A stretch of 64,000 nt of DNA. Origin: Siphonodentalium dalli (Eukaryota > Mollusca > Scaphopoda > Gadilida > Siphonodentaliidae). The stretch covers positions 149,203,559-149,267,558 of the forward strand of contig CP136066.1 of assembly GCA_032622095.1 (NCBI GenBank), in the 5' to 3' direction. Of the stretch, positions 24,601 through 36,576 are shown piece after piece. The notes beneath the pieces were generated by a model. The model was not told where the DNA came from, did not search any database, and saw only the letters and a list, made by a program, of their open reading frames with translations. How positions within the stretch are numbered: the stretch's first letter is position 1; each line of letters starts with the position of its first letter. The translations under genes were made by a program, and so were the position numbers.

Positions 24601-26089
24601 AGTATTGAAAGTGGAACATAGGCTGAATAATATCATTTAACATCATATAGATCCCGTTTCCGAGAAAACGTGGCTTCCAAGAAATTGAGTTTGTAAAAAA
24701 AACAAAAAACACTCGAGTCACCATTAAACAAGTTAGACTCAAGTGACTTTGGCAGCAAGCTAATACAAGACACTAGCAGTCGAAGCCGTATATTTTTTAT
24801 TGCAAGAAAAAATAAATACCAACATATCGCATATCGTAGGAATGAGAAGCCAATGTGACACTGCCCAATTTTAGTGTTTCGACCTGTTTTTATCAAATGA
24901 TAAGAACTGGTGAAATTGTTGAGGGTCTTGCCTGGAGTGATCGTTTGTTATTATCTGTATTTTCTGAGTAAATAAGTGATTGGCGTTATCAGGATATACG
25001 TGCACATTGGTTGCAGTCTGTATCAAGACAGATGAGTAACAGAGAAACTTAAAGACATTGTTTTTTTTTGGTTTAATTAGAATGTTCACAACTTTCTGTC
25101 TGTTTCCGGGTATATAAACTACCTATTACATGTTGATGTATGTGATTATCTTAGTTTGCTTATGCAATGTGTCCATGCATTTTGTTTTCGGAGTGACCCA
25201 GACCGGGTATTTAGTAATTTGACAAGAAACTAACTACAAGAATACTAACTGTCTAAATGTAGAGTTGATGTTAAAATTACATTACATCTAAGGTTTATGC
25301 CAAACTTAGTTGAAATATGTGGAGGAAATCTTTTTGTTTGAGTTGTGAAAAAAAATGAGTGTGTGTCCTCTTGAACACCCAGGCCCCAATACGTGTTCGG
25401 AAAATAATTGTTTGACCCCCCCCCCCCCCCAGGTTCTATTTTGAAATCTTGGACTGTTTTTTTTCCGGGGTAAATGTAAGCTATACATTTGTGGACTAAT
25501 GTTAAAACTGTCTGACTTTGGTTCCTATATCTGAACGGACAAGTTCTAAATATGCTAACACCGGCTTAATCATTGATATTTTCCACTAAATTGTGACAAC
25601 TGGGTTGTCTTCGAGCTGCCACTTCAAGTTGTCGTCTATGACATGTTAGATAGATAGATAGATAGATTTAATTTCACTCAAATCGTCATATATAACAGAC
25701 ATAATTGAGACGCAATTAATACACAATTTTCAATACAGTAGAATGTTGCGCATGCGTTACGTTGTTAGTAAGAGGGGATGGCATGCTAAATCGACAGATG
25801 TATATGGTAATATCGTGGGATGGGGTGGGGTGGTCAATGGGATATGATCACTATGTTTGGCGGTATCAAGGGGTGGGGCAAGGGTATAGTGGGTTTAGAT
25901 GTGGATTTCAGCTAAATGTATTGACACCTGATCTGGTGTTTATCCCCAGGGCTGGCGGGGGTCGTGTGAAGTGGTACCGAATTATGAGATAAACTGGTAA
26001 TTATAGCCTCGGGGGGGGGTCCATGATACGCTGGGCTTTGGGAAGGAGGTTTGCGATATAAGTTATGGTTTTTCTATTTGTTGTCGTGA
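24601..26089. other. intron 1; simple repeats only
   Basis: Contains a C-run at about 25418-25431, a (GATA)n run at about 25649-25666, and a G-rich patch at 25815-26020 ending in a run of nine to ten G. No gene was recognised. Confidence 0.5.
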
Positions 26090-26409
26090 AAGTGCGTTTA
26101 ATTTATGTGTATTTGGCCGAGTATAATAGAACGGTTTCAAATATTCTTTTATAATATTGACAAGACTCTTGACATTTCAGTACAATATGATATTCGCTCT
26201 TGTTTGCATAATGTGCATTTTCTGTCGGAATAGCTTTTTTTGTACCATGATCCGGTTTCAACGGGTAGTCTATGATTTCTGGTTCTAAATGTAGTTAGGC
26301 GCGCGACTGCTGCTTGATTTTCTATAGTGAAATGTGTTTCTCTCCCGAAATCGGTTTTAATTATTCTATAAAAGGCACCTCGGTCGTTGATGATATACTT
26401 CCCCTCCAT
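26090..26409 (-). pseudogene. LINE C-terminal fragment
   Basis: On the - strand the frame reads RLTTFRTRNHRLPVETG then SDRKCTLCKQERI. After a frameshift it gives EYHIVLKCQESCQYYKRIF, completing the C-x2-C...H-x3-C finger found at the end of many LINE proteins. It is related to the fragment at 24.0-24.1 kb but lies in the opposite orientation, so it is a separate insertion. No RT palm is present. Confidence 0.8.
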
Positions 26410-29400
26410 TCTTGGAGGTATGCATCATATATATACGCACTTTAGTCAAATTATTGAATTTACTGACACAACAGGATACAGGTACACGTGCTAGAGTAAT
26501 GCACAGGAGCTTCGATGTCAATCACAAGTGATAATAATAATAACAACAACGTAGCAGTTATTACTATTAGAATGTTGAAGGTGTTACCAGATTGTTTAAC
26601 TTGACCATTCATTCAATCCAGTTGACAATGTTCTGATAGTTTTGAAGCACATACATGTACATCTACACGAGAGGATATACTGTGCGCACCAGAGTAATTC
26701 ACAAGAGCTTCGATGTCAACGACAACATCAACACGGTAAACAATGAAGTGATGCTGCGCAGTAATGGATGATCACATAGCTATACAATTCCAACTTACGA
26801 GTTCAACTATTACAATTACATGGACCGATTCATCCTATGTTCGTCAATTTTCATTGAAACGTGTGGATTTGAGACATTGTCGCCATTCGCAATGTTATCC
26901 TCCAGTTATTACGACAATTTACGGACCCGGAGTCCACTATTGGTTGGATGTTCTAATCAAACTATCTTTGGCTGACTCACTGAGATTGATACTAAGTGTT
27001 TTGATACTAGTATACACAGTTTGATGTATCACGTTATCAAATTTCATCGAAAAATGTGGGACAATAGAGGAACGTTGTCGCCAAGTCATCATAGTTGTTA
27101 CAGACCTTGTTGTTGTCTTGAAGGTTTCAATCCCAACAAGCTGTTACTGATATATTGTCGTGATGTACGCATTCACCTGTTATAACAAAAACTGTGTATC
27201 CAAGTGACTGGACCATTTCACGCATTACATGTTACCAAAAGGTATGCCATTAAGATGTTTTACTTTTACATGTACATGAAATTGAGTTTTAACTGTGATA
27301 CATGTAGCTTTCTTCCTTTATGTCTTAAAATGGCATGCCCGATTCATATGCTAGAATTGTCGCAATTAGTGTTACTGGTAACTGAAGGATGGACTTTTCA
27401 GCTACATGTTGTATTATCGTTTTTTATTTACAGCCATATTTATACAGTAGTCAGTGAAAGGTGAACACATCACACAGTCTTGTTCTGGATTAAATTCCAC
27501 GAGGCAGATAACAAGTTTGATCCTCTTCAAACTTCAAAGTTTCATAAGTATTGCCTGTCACATGATGCTTTGAAGATTTAAGTTTCATCAAGACTATGAT
27601 CGTAATATAAGAACTAAGATGTATTTTTCAGTTTCGGATATTACTAATTTCGACTATTTTAAAACATATAAATCGTAATGCCTATCGGGAACTCATATTG
27701 TCACCACGGGCTAATTATACGGTAAATTAGCAAATTAAGAGCCAAAAATTGGTGGTGACCCGTGAAAAATACCAATCGTCTGAGTCGTCTGACTGTTATT
27801 AGTCTTGATATTAATTAAACGGTTTGAACCATAAAAATTACAACGGTCTGAATGTTACTGGTTACAGTCTTTCAACAGTTGCCGACTATAGTTGTATCAT
27901 GAATCAGTCTGACATTGCTCCTTTTGAGCTCAATTCATTTATCAAATACGTATTGTTCCAATATAATATGAAATAAAAACTAAATACATGACATTTGAGT
28001 GCTATAGCTGTATTGAATTTTTTGCATTGATATTTAGTGGGAACCTACAATATGCGTTGAGTCGGGAAACTAATTACTGTTTTTTTATTTAAACATATTT
28101 TATTTTAACCAATATAATGTACAACATTCACGGTATGATGATGAGAGATATTGATGGTTATAATGGGATTTGGCAGTAAGCATAATGCTTATCTTAAGCC
28201 ATCTCCAACACGTATGAAATAATGAATGGTGACCGTTTCATACAGACAAAACTAGAATGTACATTTCGATGTATATGAATGTATACAGCTCAAGAAATTA
28301 CTATTGTTATTGTTAATTATAATGTGCCTGTTCAGTTGGTTTTCACCCATGTGTATGGTTCAAATGGACACCCTTTGGAATTATGCTTGGTGAGGTGCAA
28401 CAAAAAGCTACCGAGATATCGAAGTATGCAGTATGCTGTATGTTTCATCTATCGGTGTAGTTTATAACTGCCAACGTATAGCTGTCCGAGTGAGTCATGA
28501 AGACCGATGGATGGGGAACCAAACTGTATAAAATATGTCACCGATTTCACCAATATTGTTATCTCCATGATGCGACATATTATGATAGCGTTGTTTTCTG
28601 AATTCGGGCGTCTGAGTCAGAAACAAAAATGCTAAGTATTCAGATTATTATTTGGAATCGGTTAAGAAACAGAGCCAATTCGTGTGTGCATAGTTGATAT
28701 AGCCGATAGGAACATATCAAAGTTGTAGTTACTTTTTGAGCGTGGTAACGCCGAGTAACCCTGCTAGTCATGACTATACTAATAATGTACACGCTTTATT
28801 GTTCCATGCCGAAGAAAAGTCGGGGCACGATTAACAATAGGTATTTTTATTAAGACGTTCTGTGTCATACAAAGTCAGCGTCTACGTATCGTGTTTTATC
28901 ACGGGAACAGGACCGGGACGTAACACTGCACAAACATCACTGTGTATGGCTCAGTTCAAAGAGTTGATTTTGCAGCTTAGTCTGTGCGTCATTGCCAATT
29001 ATATATCCCTATATTCTGTACATGAGGTCGTTTCTAACGCAAAAAAATGTAAAACGATCGATGTGCAATGACGGTAGAATAAGTTTGCAGAAAACAGACG
29101 GCCAATTCTGTGCCATTGATGGTACATGGTTTCCTGTGACGCACTGGTGCGCAGTTGTTTAACAGGGCCACAACCCACTAACAAAGCTTATTAGAAGGGC
29201 GATGGGACCATACAGTAAATTGCCTTGTTAGGTCGATATTGCTGTTTGGTCCCGGGTTATATTGTACAGAGTTTGAACAATGGGTGAAATAGGGGGCCAC
29301 ATCGATCCCTCCCCTGGCATCCGGCCTAAAGTTGGTCATGGCATACGGAGTACTATACAACAGGGGAGGCATCCGGATTTCTATTTTCTACAGGAAATAC

Positions 29401-30215
29401 ATATTTTCTTTAAATAAGATCACTTGAATCGATTTTTGTATTATGGTGCCCACGCCTGAATGAACAATGGGGAATTCCACAGTGTCCTGGGACCGCAAAA
29501 AAGTACCCAACCTTGCCCATCGGAAACATAAATTCCACTAACGATTATAGGGTAGTCTGCCGTCAGTGCAGTTTTAGCCAATCCAAAAATAAAGAGTAAT
29601 AAATAAAATTGTAGAGAACCCTGAATTTCAGGTCACGTTATTATATTATATTAATCATACAAAAAGTATGTGATCGTCTTTTGTATGCCAACATTTCAGT
29701 AATTTTACGGAGTGATTTATATGTGTCACTTTAAATAAGTTAGTTAATATGATTGTGCTAAGGTTTGTTCAACGTATAAAGTGACCATTGAACGTACCGT
29801 TGTTATATGATCATGTACTTCATATATATATATTTATGGCTAATAATATGATCTTGAGGACGTTACCATTTCTGATTATGGTTTTCTTGTATAGTTGGTG
29901 TGGTGTAGTTTTTTGATGAGATTGTTATTCCGCTGTGGTTGTTGGGTGACACAACATACATGCTCTTAACGAAGAATGTCATGTAATACAGTTATATAAA
30001 GAGTTACATAATTTGGCGCAGAAAAATTCATGCTCATCTTTTTGGTGTTCAAGTTAAGAAACGACTAATGTAAATTTGAGAGATAGCTCTATATGATATA
30101 GATAATCTAGCGGCGTGGTTAAAGATATGTGTACCTAAATGACGCCATCGATGCCAGGGATGGGGAATGGAACTTTTGTCACAAAAATTGCTAATAGTAA
30201 TTTCCATTATACAGG
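26410..30215. other. intron 1; no gene recognised
   Basis: Mostly featureless AT-rich sequence. A phrase around AGAGCTTCGATGTCAA occurs at about 26506 and 26707, indicating a small old duplication. A CGCTTTATTGTTCC...GAAGAAAAGTCGG segment at 28793-28825 belongs to the dispersed repeat also seen at 8.3-8.65 kb. Confidence 0.45.
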
Positions 30216-30219
30216 AAAT

Positions 30220-30985
30220 GTATATGATTAAAAGTTGCCAAAGTGGCACCGTTGAAGAAGGGATGTGGCGGGTTGACGAAAGAGCACCATGACCAACTAG
30301 GAAAACATTGTTGTCGCCGTTTTCCACCAAACTGATATATATATGGTTCCCCGTGATATGAATCATCATAATGGTGTTGTTTCTGAGGTGGCACCATTCG
30401 ATTCACGAATGGGGAACCGGGAAGGGAAGCACTCAAATTAAAAAACAATTCCGTCGATTGTCCTGTACAAACTTATTATGCTACGAGGATCTAAATGTGT
30501 ATTGTATAGATACCTAACTGGTGCGTCGTTGCCAGAGCGGGTGGGGCGGGGCGGGGCGGGGCACAAACATTATAAAAACTGTTTGGTTGTCGATTTCAAC
30601 CAAACTGATACATATTCATCTCCATTGTGCAGTGAATCTATGGTTAAAAGTGAGTGGCGAAAGTGGCACCGCCAGAGTCAAGGCTGGGGTTTAGGGAGAA
30701 GTCCAGAAGTCCCACAAATACAACATTTTTATCGTGAATTTCCTTCAAATTTATACATTGACGTCTTTGTCATAAAATAAACCCAATGGTGTAGTTATTT
30801 TTGCGGATAAGCGGAGGAGAGCCACACAATTGACAACACATTTGTTCTCCTATTATCCTATACCGAGTGATATATATGCGTCTCCATGATATGACGAATC
30901 AAAAGTTGTCCATTGAAGTTCCCAAAATGGTGCTGCCCAAGTCAAGATTGAGATCGGATAAGGGGCATCAATAGCGTATTTCGTA
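30220..30985. repeat. diverged tandem repeat of about 265 bp, three copies
   Basis: The anchor ACCAAACTGATAYAT occurs at about 30327 and 30598 and, degenerate, at 30861. A second anchor (AAAAGT...GTGGCACC) occurs at about 30228 and 30645 and, decayed, at 30901. Between copies one and two lies a (GGGGC)n tract at about 30540-30561. Confidence 0.6.
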
Positions 30986-31068
30986 ATGATATATTATTGT
31001 TGCTAACTCTTATGCAAATCGACTTTTTCTTCTTACATTTGTGTTGATATACGTAAAGATATATATAA

Positions 31069-33159
31069 TCACACAGGTCACCCGCGTATCACCAACACGG
31101 TGATCGTACCACCGATCGGGATAATCCGTTCACGCATATCCCGTGTGATAGAGGAAGGTACGTACATGTATGTTAACATCGCTGAAATGACTGCAAATCG
31201 ATATCTCGGAAGAACAATTAACCACATATTATGTAGATGTATAATCACTCGTTGATAGAAATTATCTGGCCCATTTAAATCGTAATTTTTCTAATGATTT
31301 GAAATGATTACTTAGAGAATTTTACAGTCTGAGGAAATAATTCTGACTAAATATTGATATAATCACAACCGTGTTCAATTGTCCATGTCATCCTGAAGCT
31401 ATTTGAAAGATGTACATTACTTTGACAGGAAAAAGTCCTTGTCGTGTGTTAGAATCATACAAAAACGCCAAATTATGGGTTTAAACAATTGTTGTCGATA
31501 ATTTTATGAGTATCAATACATCGGTGTAATTTCTTGTGAAAGTACCTATGTTCGCGGTTGAAGTGCCCACTGGTGCGGATATTTTGCAAACGTCCAAAGT
31601 GTTTTCCTGATCGAAAAGTCTTGTTGTTTCTCTTTCCGGGTAACACTTCAACAAAAACAACAACAACAACAACAATATATTGATTACTAAATGGCGACAG
31701 AAGCTCCACATATTTGTCTGGCGACTCCGAAATACTATTTTGAACCTCATGGGTTTTTCATTAAGAACAAAATCATTTTTACAAGAATACGGCGTTCCAG
31801 ACACACGTGAATATACAAACTGGCTCAAGTCCATATAAATGTAAGTCTCGCCGGAAAACGCTTACCGATAAAGCGTACCCGCAACGGCATGCAAAAACAT
31901 GCGGTGTAAGCTCTGGCTACTTATGCTCAGAATGTACGCTGTGTTACTCTGATGAAAGCAGTTTAAGGGTTCACAGAATCGCCGTACACAGTGTGACCAC
32001 ATTCAGCTGTGAATGTGGCAGGGTTTACAAGGACAAAAATGGCCTTGCAAACCACAGGCAGAAGACAAAGCATTTAGTGTCCACAATAAAGCAATGTCTT
32101 CCATATTCGTTTTTTGTAAAAACCTGGGTGTTGGTTGCATACTACTAACACACTTATGGGTCAGGGGACGTGGCTGCTGGAGTTTCCACTTTGACATTTC
32201 CTCCAACTGAACCCATCCACAAACAACCAGACCAAATCCATAGAGTTGACATACCATTGCATCATATCAAACTTGGTTGGGGACTTTACAACTGGCATGT
32301 TAAACTCAGCAACTGTTGGACATTGTCCAAACTAAGGTAGGAATATGTTCAACTGGTGGCCATTTCAGAAATTATAAAATGAATATGCTTTCGTTCTTCT
32401 GAAAACAACATACCCCACTCAATTACTGTTTGGAAAATCAAACAATGGAGACAATTTGCAATTTGAACCTATTATATACCTAGTGTAACGCTGAGTCGTC
32501 TTCGGTATATTGGTGGTGGTATAGCTATGGTCATTACATACGGGTATGTAAAGGCGACATCAGAACGGTCTCTGGACATGATCTGCCATCCCATTTCTAT
32601 GAGAGAAAAAAAATGGAAAAATAACGTTAACTTCGCCTGAATTTAAGAAAACATTCCAATTTTGGGAAACACCGAGTCAGTTGGTACTCAAAACGTATTG
32701 CTCACCGCAACAACGGGTACTTGTCACCGAGTTGTTGGTACAAATTTTTTACAATCGACGTTTTTTGACAAGGCTGTTTTCTGACAATTATGCATCAGAC
32801 GAAGCTGCTAACACCATGTTTTGTGGGGCACACATAATTATATAATGCAGTATGGTCATTTGCATCCGTTCGCCACCAGTTGTTATTAGTAAAAAGAACG
32901 ATTAATACCTTTATTTCCATTTTCGTTATAGCTGTCACTGAACATAACGAGATTATTCCAAGAAAGAAAACATATCAGATTATACACACACACGAATATT
33001 GGAATGGATTTATTTTCGTAATATTAAACCGGAAATAATTATAAATAAAATGCATATAAATAAATAAACTCACATTTTCTTGACACCAACACATTGACCA
33101 GACCGGATTTCCGTGACAATAGGTACTCCGTGTTGGTGATACGCGGGTGACCGGTGTGA
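31069..33159. mobile_element. 2.1-kb element with 32-bp inverted ends
   Basis: 31069-31100 (starting TCACACAGGTCACCCGCG) equals the inverse of 33128-33159 at 31 of 32 bases. Both ends are flanked by TAA, compatible with a 3-bp target duplication. The interior holds a zinc-finger ORF (31807-32148) and an (AAC)n run at about 31655-31674. The high identity of the ends argues for a relatively recent DNA transposon in intron 1. A TAA duplication would suit the PIF/Harbinger group, but no transposase was recognised, so the class is open. Confidence 0.65.
31807..32148 (+). CDS. small C2H2-type zinc-finger ORF inside the TIR element
   Basis: The open frame begins at a GTG, so it may be an exon fragment rather than a complete gene. 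It encodes about 113 residues with one clean C2H2 finger, YLCSECTLCYSDESSLRVH (C-x2-C-x12-H-x4-H), followed by FSCECGRVYKDKNGLANH, a second finger with shortened C-x1-C spacing. An upstream degenerate CKSRRK...H..TC segment may be a third. Such fingers bind DNA or RNA. The last 25 residues (from about KQCLPYSFF) look non-coding, so the real 3' boundary is probably near 32085. It could be a captured host exon, part of an element-encoded protein, or an intronic relic. Confidence 0.4.
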   Translation: MNIQTGSSPYKCKSRRKTLTDKAYPQRHAKTCGVSSGYLCSECTLCYSDESSLRVHRIAVHSVTTFSCECGRVYKDKNGLANHRQKTKHLVSTIKQCLPYSFFVKTWVLVAYY

Positions 33160-33806
33160 TAATGACAAATGCATATTCATCGAAGTCCGGACAAATAAAG
33201 TATATATTGAATATAATGAATTCAACATTTGTCTGAAGAGGAATAGTAGTGATTCACACATAGCTCAGTTAAATATATTAAGAGAGACATTGTTGTGTTG
33301 TGAGGTCTGATGACACCTATACCATGGATGAAGCTATGGATGAATTGGGGGTCTTTAATCTGATGGTGAATTTTGGTTTGTGGTTAATCAGATTGGTGGC
33401 GATAATTATATAAAATATACATAATGTTTTTGTAGTTGTAGTTCGACTCTATATTTATCAACACAGTTGCATTTGGGATTAATCTGATAAGTGCATAGAA
33501 CGTTGCGGGTATAATCGTTTTTGAACATTGATCGTGTTGAAAGATTTTAAAGTGCATCGTGTCTGTGTTGCTGCTTTTGGTCGACATATCACCAAACAAG
33601 TATTTTTCGACAATTTGCGACAATAACATCTCCAAAATTTGGAAATATGTGATTCACAGACAAAGGCAGACACTGCTGCGTGGTAGCAAGAAATAGGTTG
33701 CCTGGTCAGTCATCGCCTGATAACGAAAATACCCACAAACCTTTTTACCCCCAAAAATTGTGAAATCTGGACTCAACTCTCGGACTATAAGATGTGACAG
33801 TTGATA
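33160..33806. other. intron 1; nothing recognised
   Basis: AT-rich sequence without recognisable features. Confidence 0.45.
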
Positions 33807-34022
33807 TACACTCTAAATCGCGTTGGGTAAAATGTTACTCTACACAATGGTGCAAATAGCACCACGCGAACGTTGGGTAAATTTTACCCAATGTTGGGCA
33901 ACGTTTTTACTCAACGCAGGGTAACAATTTACCCAACAGTAATTCCCTTCTGCGTTGGGCGATTTTTTGTACCCGTAAATTAACATTGGGTAAGTTGTTA
34001 CCCTGCGTTGATTTATAGTGTA
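33807..34022. mobile_element. mariner-like MITE ending just before exon 2
   Basis: It starts TA-CACTCTAAATC at 33807 and ends GATTTATAGTG-TA at 34022: 10 of 11 terminal bases are inverted copies, flanked by TA on both sides as in Tc1/mariner elements. The interior is built of alternating GTTGGGTAA and TTACCCAAC-type motifs, giving several nested hairpins. Only 31 bases separate its right end from the first base of exon 2 (34054). Confidence 0.65.
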
Positions 34023-34053
34023 TGTGTCAGTAATACATCTTATATCTTTCCAG

Positions 34054-34218
34054 AATACACTTACATTAGCCGATTTGATCTGTGGCACAGGATTGGGATA
34101 AATAACACACAAACATGGCGACAGAGCAAGACCCTGTGCGAATGTGAACGAGGACACCTGTTCGAAGTCAAAAACCAAGGGATGCTTGATTGGTTAATCA
34201 GTATTATGGTATATACAG
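34054..34218 (+). CDS. PAN/apple + C-type lectin protein, exon 2 of 3
   Basis: The acceptor CTTTCCAG (AG at 34052-34053) and donor CAGGTGAGT (GT at 34219-34220) bound a 165-base exon, phase 1 at both ends. It encodes residues 90-144: a linker and the N-terminal half of a CTLD, with the family pattern TWRQSKTLCECERGHLFEV corresponding to tW..A...C...gg.L..v. C118 or C120 is the expected partner of the final C221. Joining to exon 1 makes residue 90 a Glu codon split G|AA, and to exon 3 residue 145 a Gly codon split G|GT. Exact phase agreement at both junctions is strong evidence for the model. Confidence 0.75.
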
Positions 34219-34296
34219 GTGAGTACTGGTGGCGGACCACGGACATGGGTATATAGAGGGTCTCCTCCCGGTGATATCCAACTTATAATATCCATC

Positions 34297-34676
34297 TTAA
34301 CCCTTTACCCAACATAACGGCCCTGTGCCAATGCATTCTCTTATATATGCGAGTCGACCATAGGTCGCCTCGCATATATAAGAGAATTCATTGGCTTAAC
34401 ACATTATAAAATTATAAAATTGTTAAAGAATGTAAGAAAAAAGATTTGTTTTAGGCCAATGCATTCTCTTATATATGCGAGGCGACCTATGGTCGACTCG
34501 CATATATAAGAGAATGCATTGGCACAGGGCATAACTGTAACCATCACAGTGTGGTCAATGAACCGGTTCCAATGATATACATATTTGTATGGTGTTATTG
34601 AGACAGACCGAAGATATTTTAGGCTGTTGAAGCTTTATTTGGGCGTTTTTGGCCGTTTTGTTGGGTAAAGGGTTAA
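34297..34676. mobile_element. piggyBac-like MITE with two mirror-image hairpins, copy 1
   Basis: It is bounded by TTAA on both sides with inverted ends CCCTTTACCCAACA, the TTAA duplication and CCC start being hallmarks of the piggyBac superfamily. Inside are two 69-base near-perfect hairpins, at 34327-34395 and 34455-34523 (arms of about 33, loop of 3). The second is the reverse complement of the first apart from scattered changes. There is no coding capacity. It lies in intron 2, 78 bp after exon 2. A second copy is at 56112-56510. Confidence 0.85.
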
Positions 34677-36390
34677 CCCACATTCAAAGATTGAAACTTC
34701 ATTTGCACCCCATCCACATTGGATCGGAAATTGTGTCACCTCGCCTGTGAGTATGAAAAATCCACGTCAGATACGTCTAAATGACGTCATGCTGCGATCC
34801 GGATATCCGTCGCAAATGCTGACCTGTACTATTCTTAATAAATCTCACGACTAGACATCAACTATTGACAATCTATATTATAAATGGCTCTCTGAAAAGT
34901 CGAGTTCTTTATTTGAGTCATGTGCGTTGCATAATCCGCTCTGATGCATTTACATTTGAGTGAGGTCCGCTTAAAAGTATTTAAAGACATGTTGTGAACT
35001 TATGTCAGTAAATTAAACCAAATACTATCTATGTTGGAAGAATGCAGCAATCAACTAAGATTTGCGAACATTCCAACCACATTCACTGTATCATTTCAGA
35101 ACATGCACAACATTTGAAATATTTATGTAATTTACAAATGTAAATATTTATTACTTTATTCGGGACGAATTATTGGGTGATTTAGATACGGCCATTATTC
35201 CACCGAAAATAGTAACTGTGTGTGATCAATTTATATCTGCTATTGGATAGAACCTTTATCAAAATAACTAATTTTGGCATTTTTTTGCTGTTTCATTCTG
35301 AACACCTCGGTGGGGGTTCCACATCACTTTAACTTTTTGATAGATAGACCTATCTGTCGATCCCATGGAATACATGAATTGCGAGCATAATTTCACGATA
35401 GAAACCGACAATGAGCTTATATATGTATAATCGTCTTTCTTCGCTTTATTTATACTACGTATTATAACGAATTTGACAAGAATTCTACCAGTTATTGTAC
35501 TATTATTTATTTGAAGTAGGTTAACTTGGCGACCCGGTCTTTGACATTCAGAAACTATTTGTATACGATATAAGTGGAACAATCTTCAAATATATAGCAG
35601 AATTAAATATTTACACGACATTACATTACATCTTACCCCAGATTTTGGAGGTTTGTCCAAATGTTCAACATGATACCACTTAATGGCTATCATATATGCG
35701 ACTTCAATAAGAAAATGGCTCTTGCGTGTAATCTACTTTAACTATCTGTGATTTTACAACAGTAACATTCGATATATATATATATATCTTTACAGTAAAT
35801 GACAAACATGTGGTTCACACACATCCGTAATAATGTCCATTATTCTACAAATATAATGCTTATCAAGACTTTAAGTTTACGGATTTGGTTGAATTTGGTG
35901 GTATTTTGTCATCAATTGACACGCGTTTAATACCAGCAAATTAGAGTATAATTATTGGTTGTGTATAGTAGACAATCTACAAGTCATATTTATGTAAGTG
36001 TCAGTCACCGTTGTTAAATTGTTCGGTCGACTAGAATGTTGTAATGTTAGCATCCTAGGCTAAGGTGCTTATGGATCATTCTGTTTAGATCTTTAAACAA
36101 TGTCTACATGTATGGCTAAGCATGTCATATGCATATATCATTTGGTCGGGGTTATCCAACTTGAGAGTGGAACTCGTGTGATCTGACGATAAAGAAGACA
36201 GTTTCTCCGTCCACTCAATAGATCGCCCGGGATGTACACGTTATCAAATATATATAATTATACTAGATGAACATCTTAGTCAACATGACAAATCACTATC
36301 TCAAATCCTTATCAATATAATACAATGAATTATCAGAATAACCTGGCAAGACAGTTCTGGAAACTTTCTAAGTGATAATTTATTTATCAG
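34677..36390. other. intron 2; small direct repeat
   Basis: Segments at about 35380-35412 and 35520-35570 (GACCCGGTCTTTGAC and CAGAAACTATTTGTA) recur at 37285-37380, showing an old dispersed or local duplication. Otherwise nothing was recognised. Confidence 0.45.
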
Positions 36391-36576
36391 AAGCCATGCA
36401 TATGTACATTATGTGCCTGGTCTTAGCACAACAGGTAAATGACAAAGTGGTGGACAAAGCGTCACGAAGACTTCCATACGAATCACGATTAATGGGACAG
36501 AATAATAATGGCACTAAGCCTTGTCATTTACCCCACGTCTGCTACACAGTTACAGTCATGGATTGTATCATGCAGT
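36391..36576 (+). CDS. candidate 186-base exon, phase 1 at both ends
   Basis: An acceptor-like TTTATTTATCAG (AG at 36389-36390) and a good donor AGTGTGAGT (GT at 36577-36578) bound an open stretch divisible by three. Read in phase 1 it gives AMHMYIMCLVLAQQ, resembling a signal or hydrophobic start (Met at 36396), and ends with a Cys-rich CHLPHVCYTVTVMDCIMQC, which could be the beginning of a PAN-like module. It lies in intron 2 of the lectin gene. Spliced in, it would break the CTLD in half, so it is more likely the first exon of a second small gene, an alternative exon, or chance. It is not matched to a family. Confidence 0.25.

Noticed and set aside
25649-25666. Short regular repeats that might suggest a CRISPR array
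   Set aside because: It is a (GATA)n microsatellite; there are no spaced repeats with unique spacers anywhere in the window and the DNA is animal.
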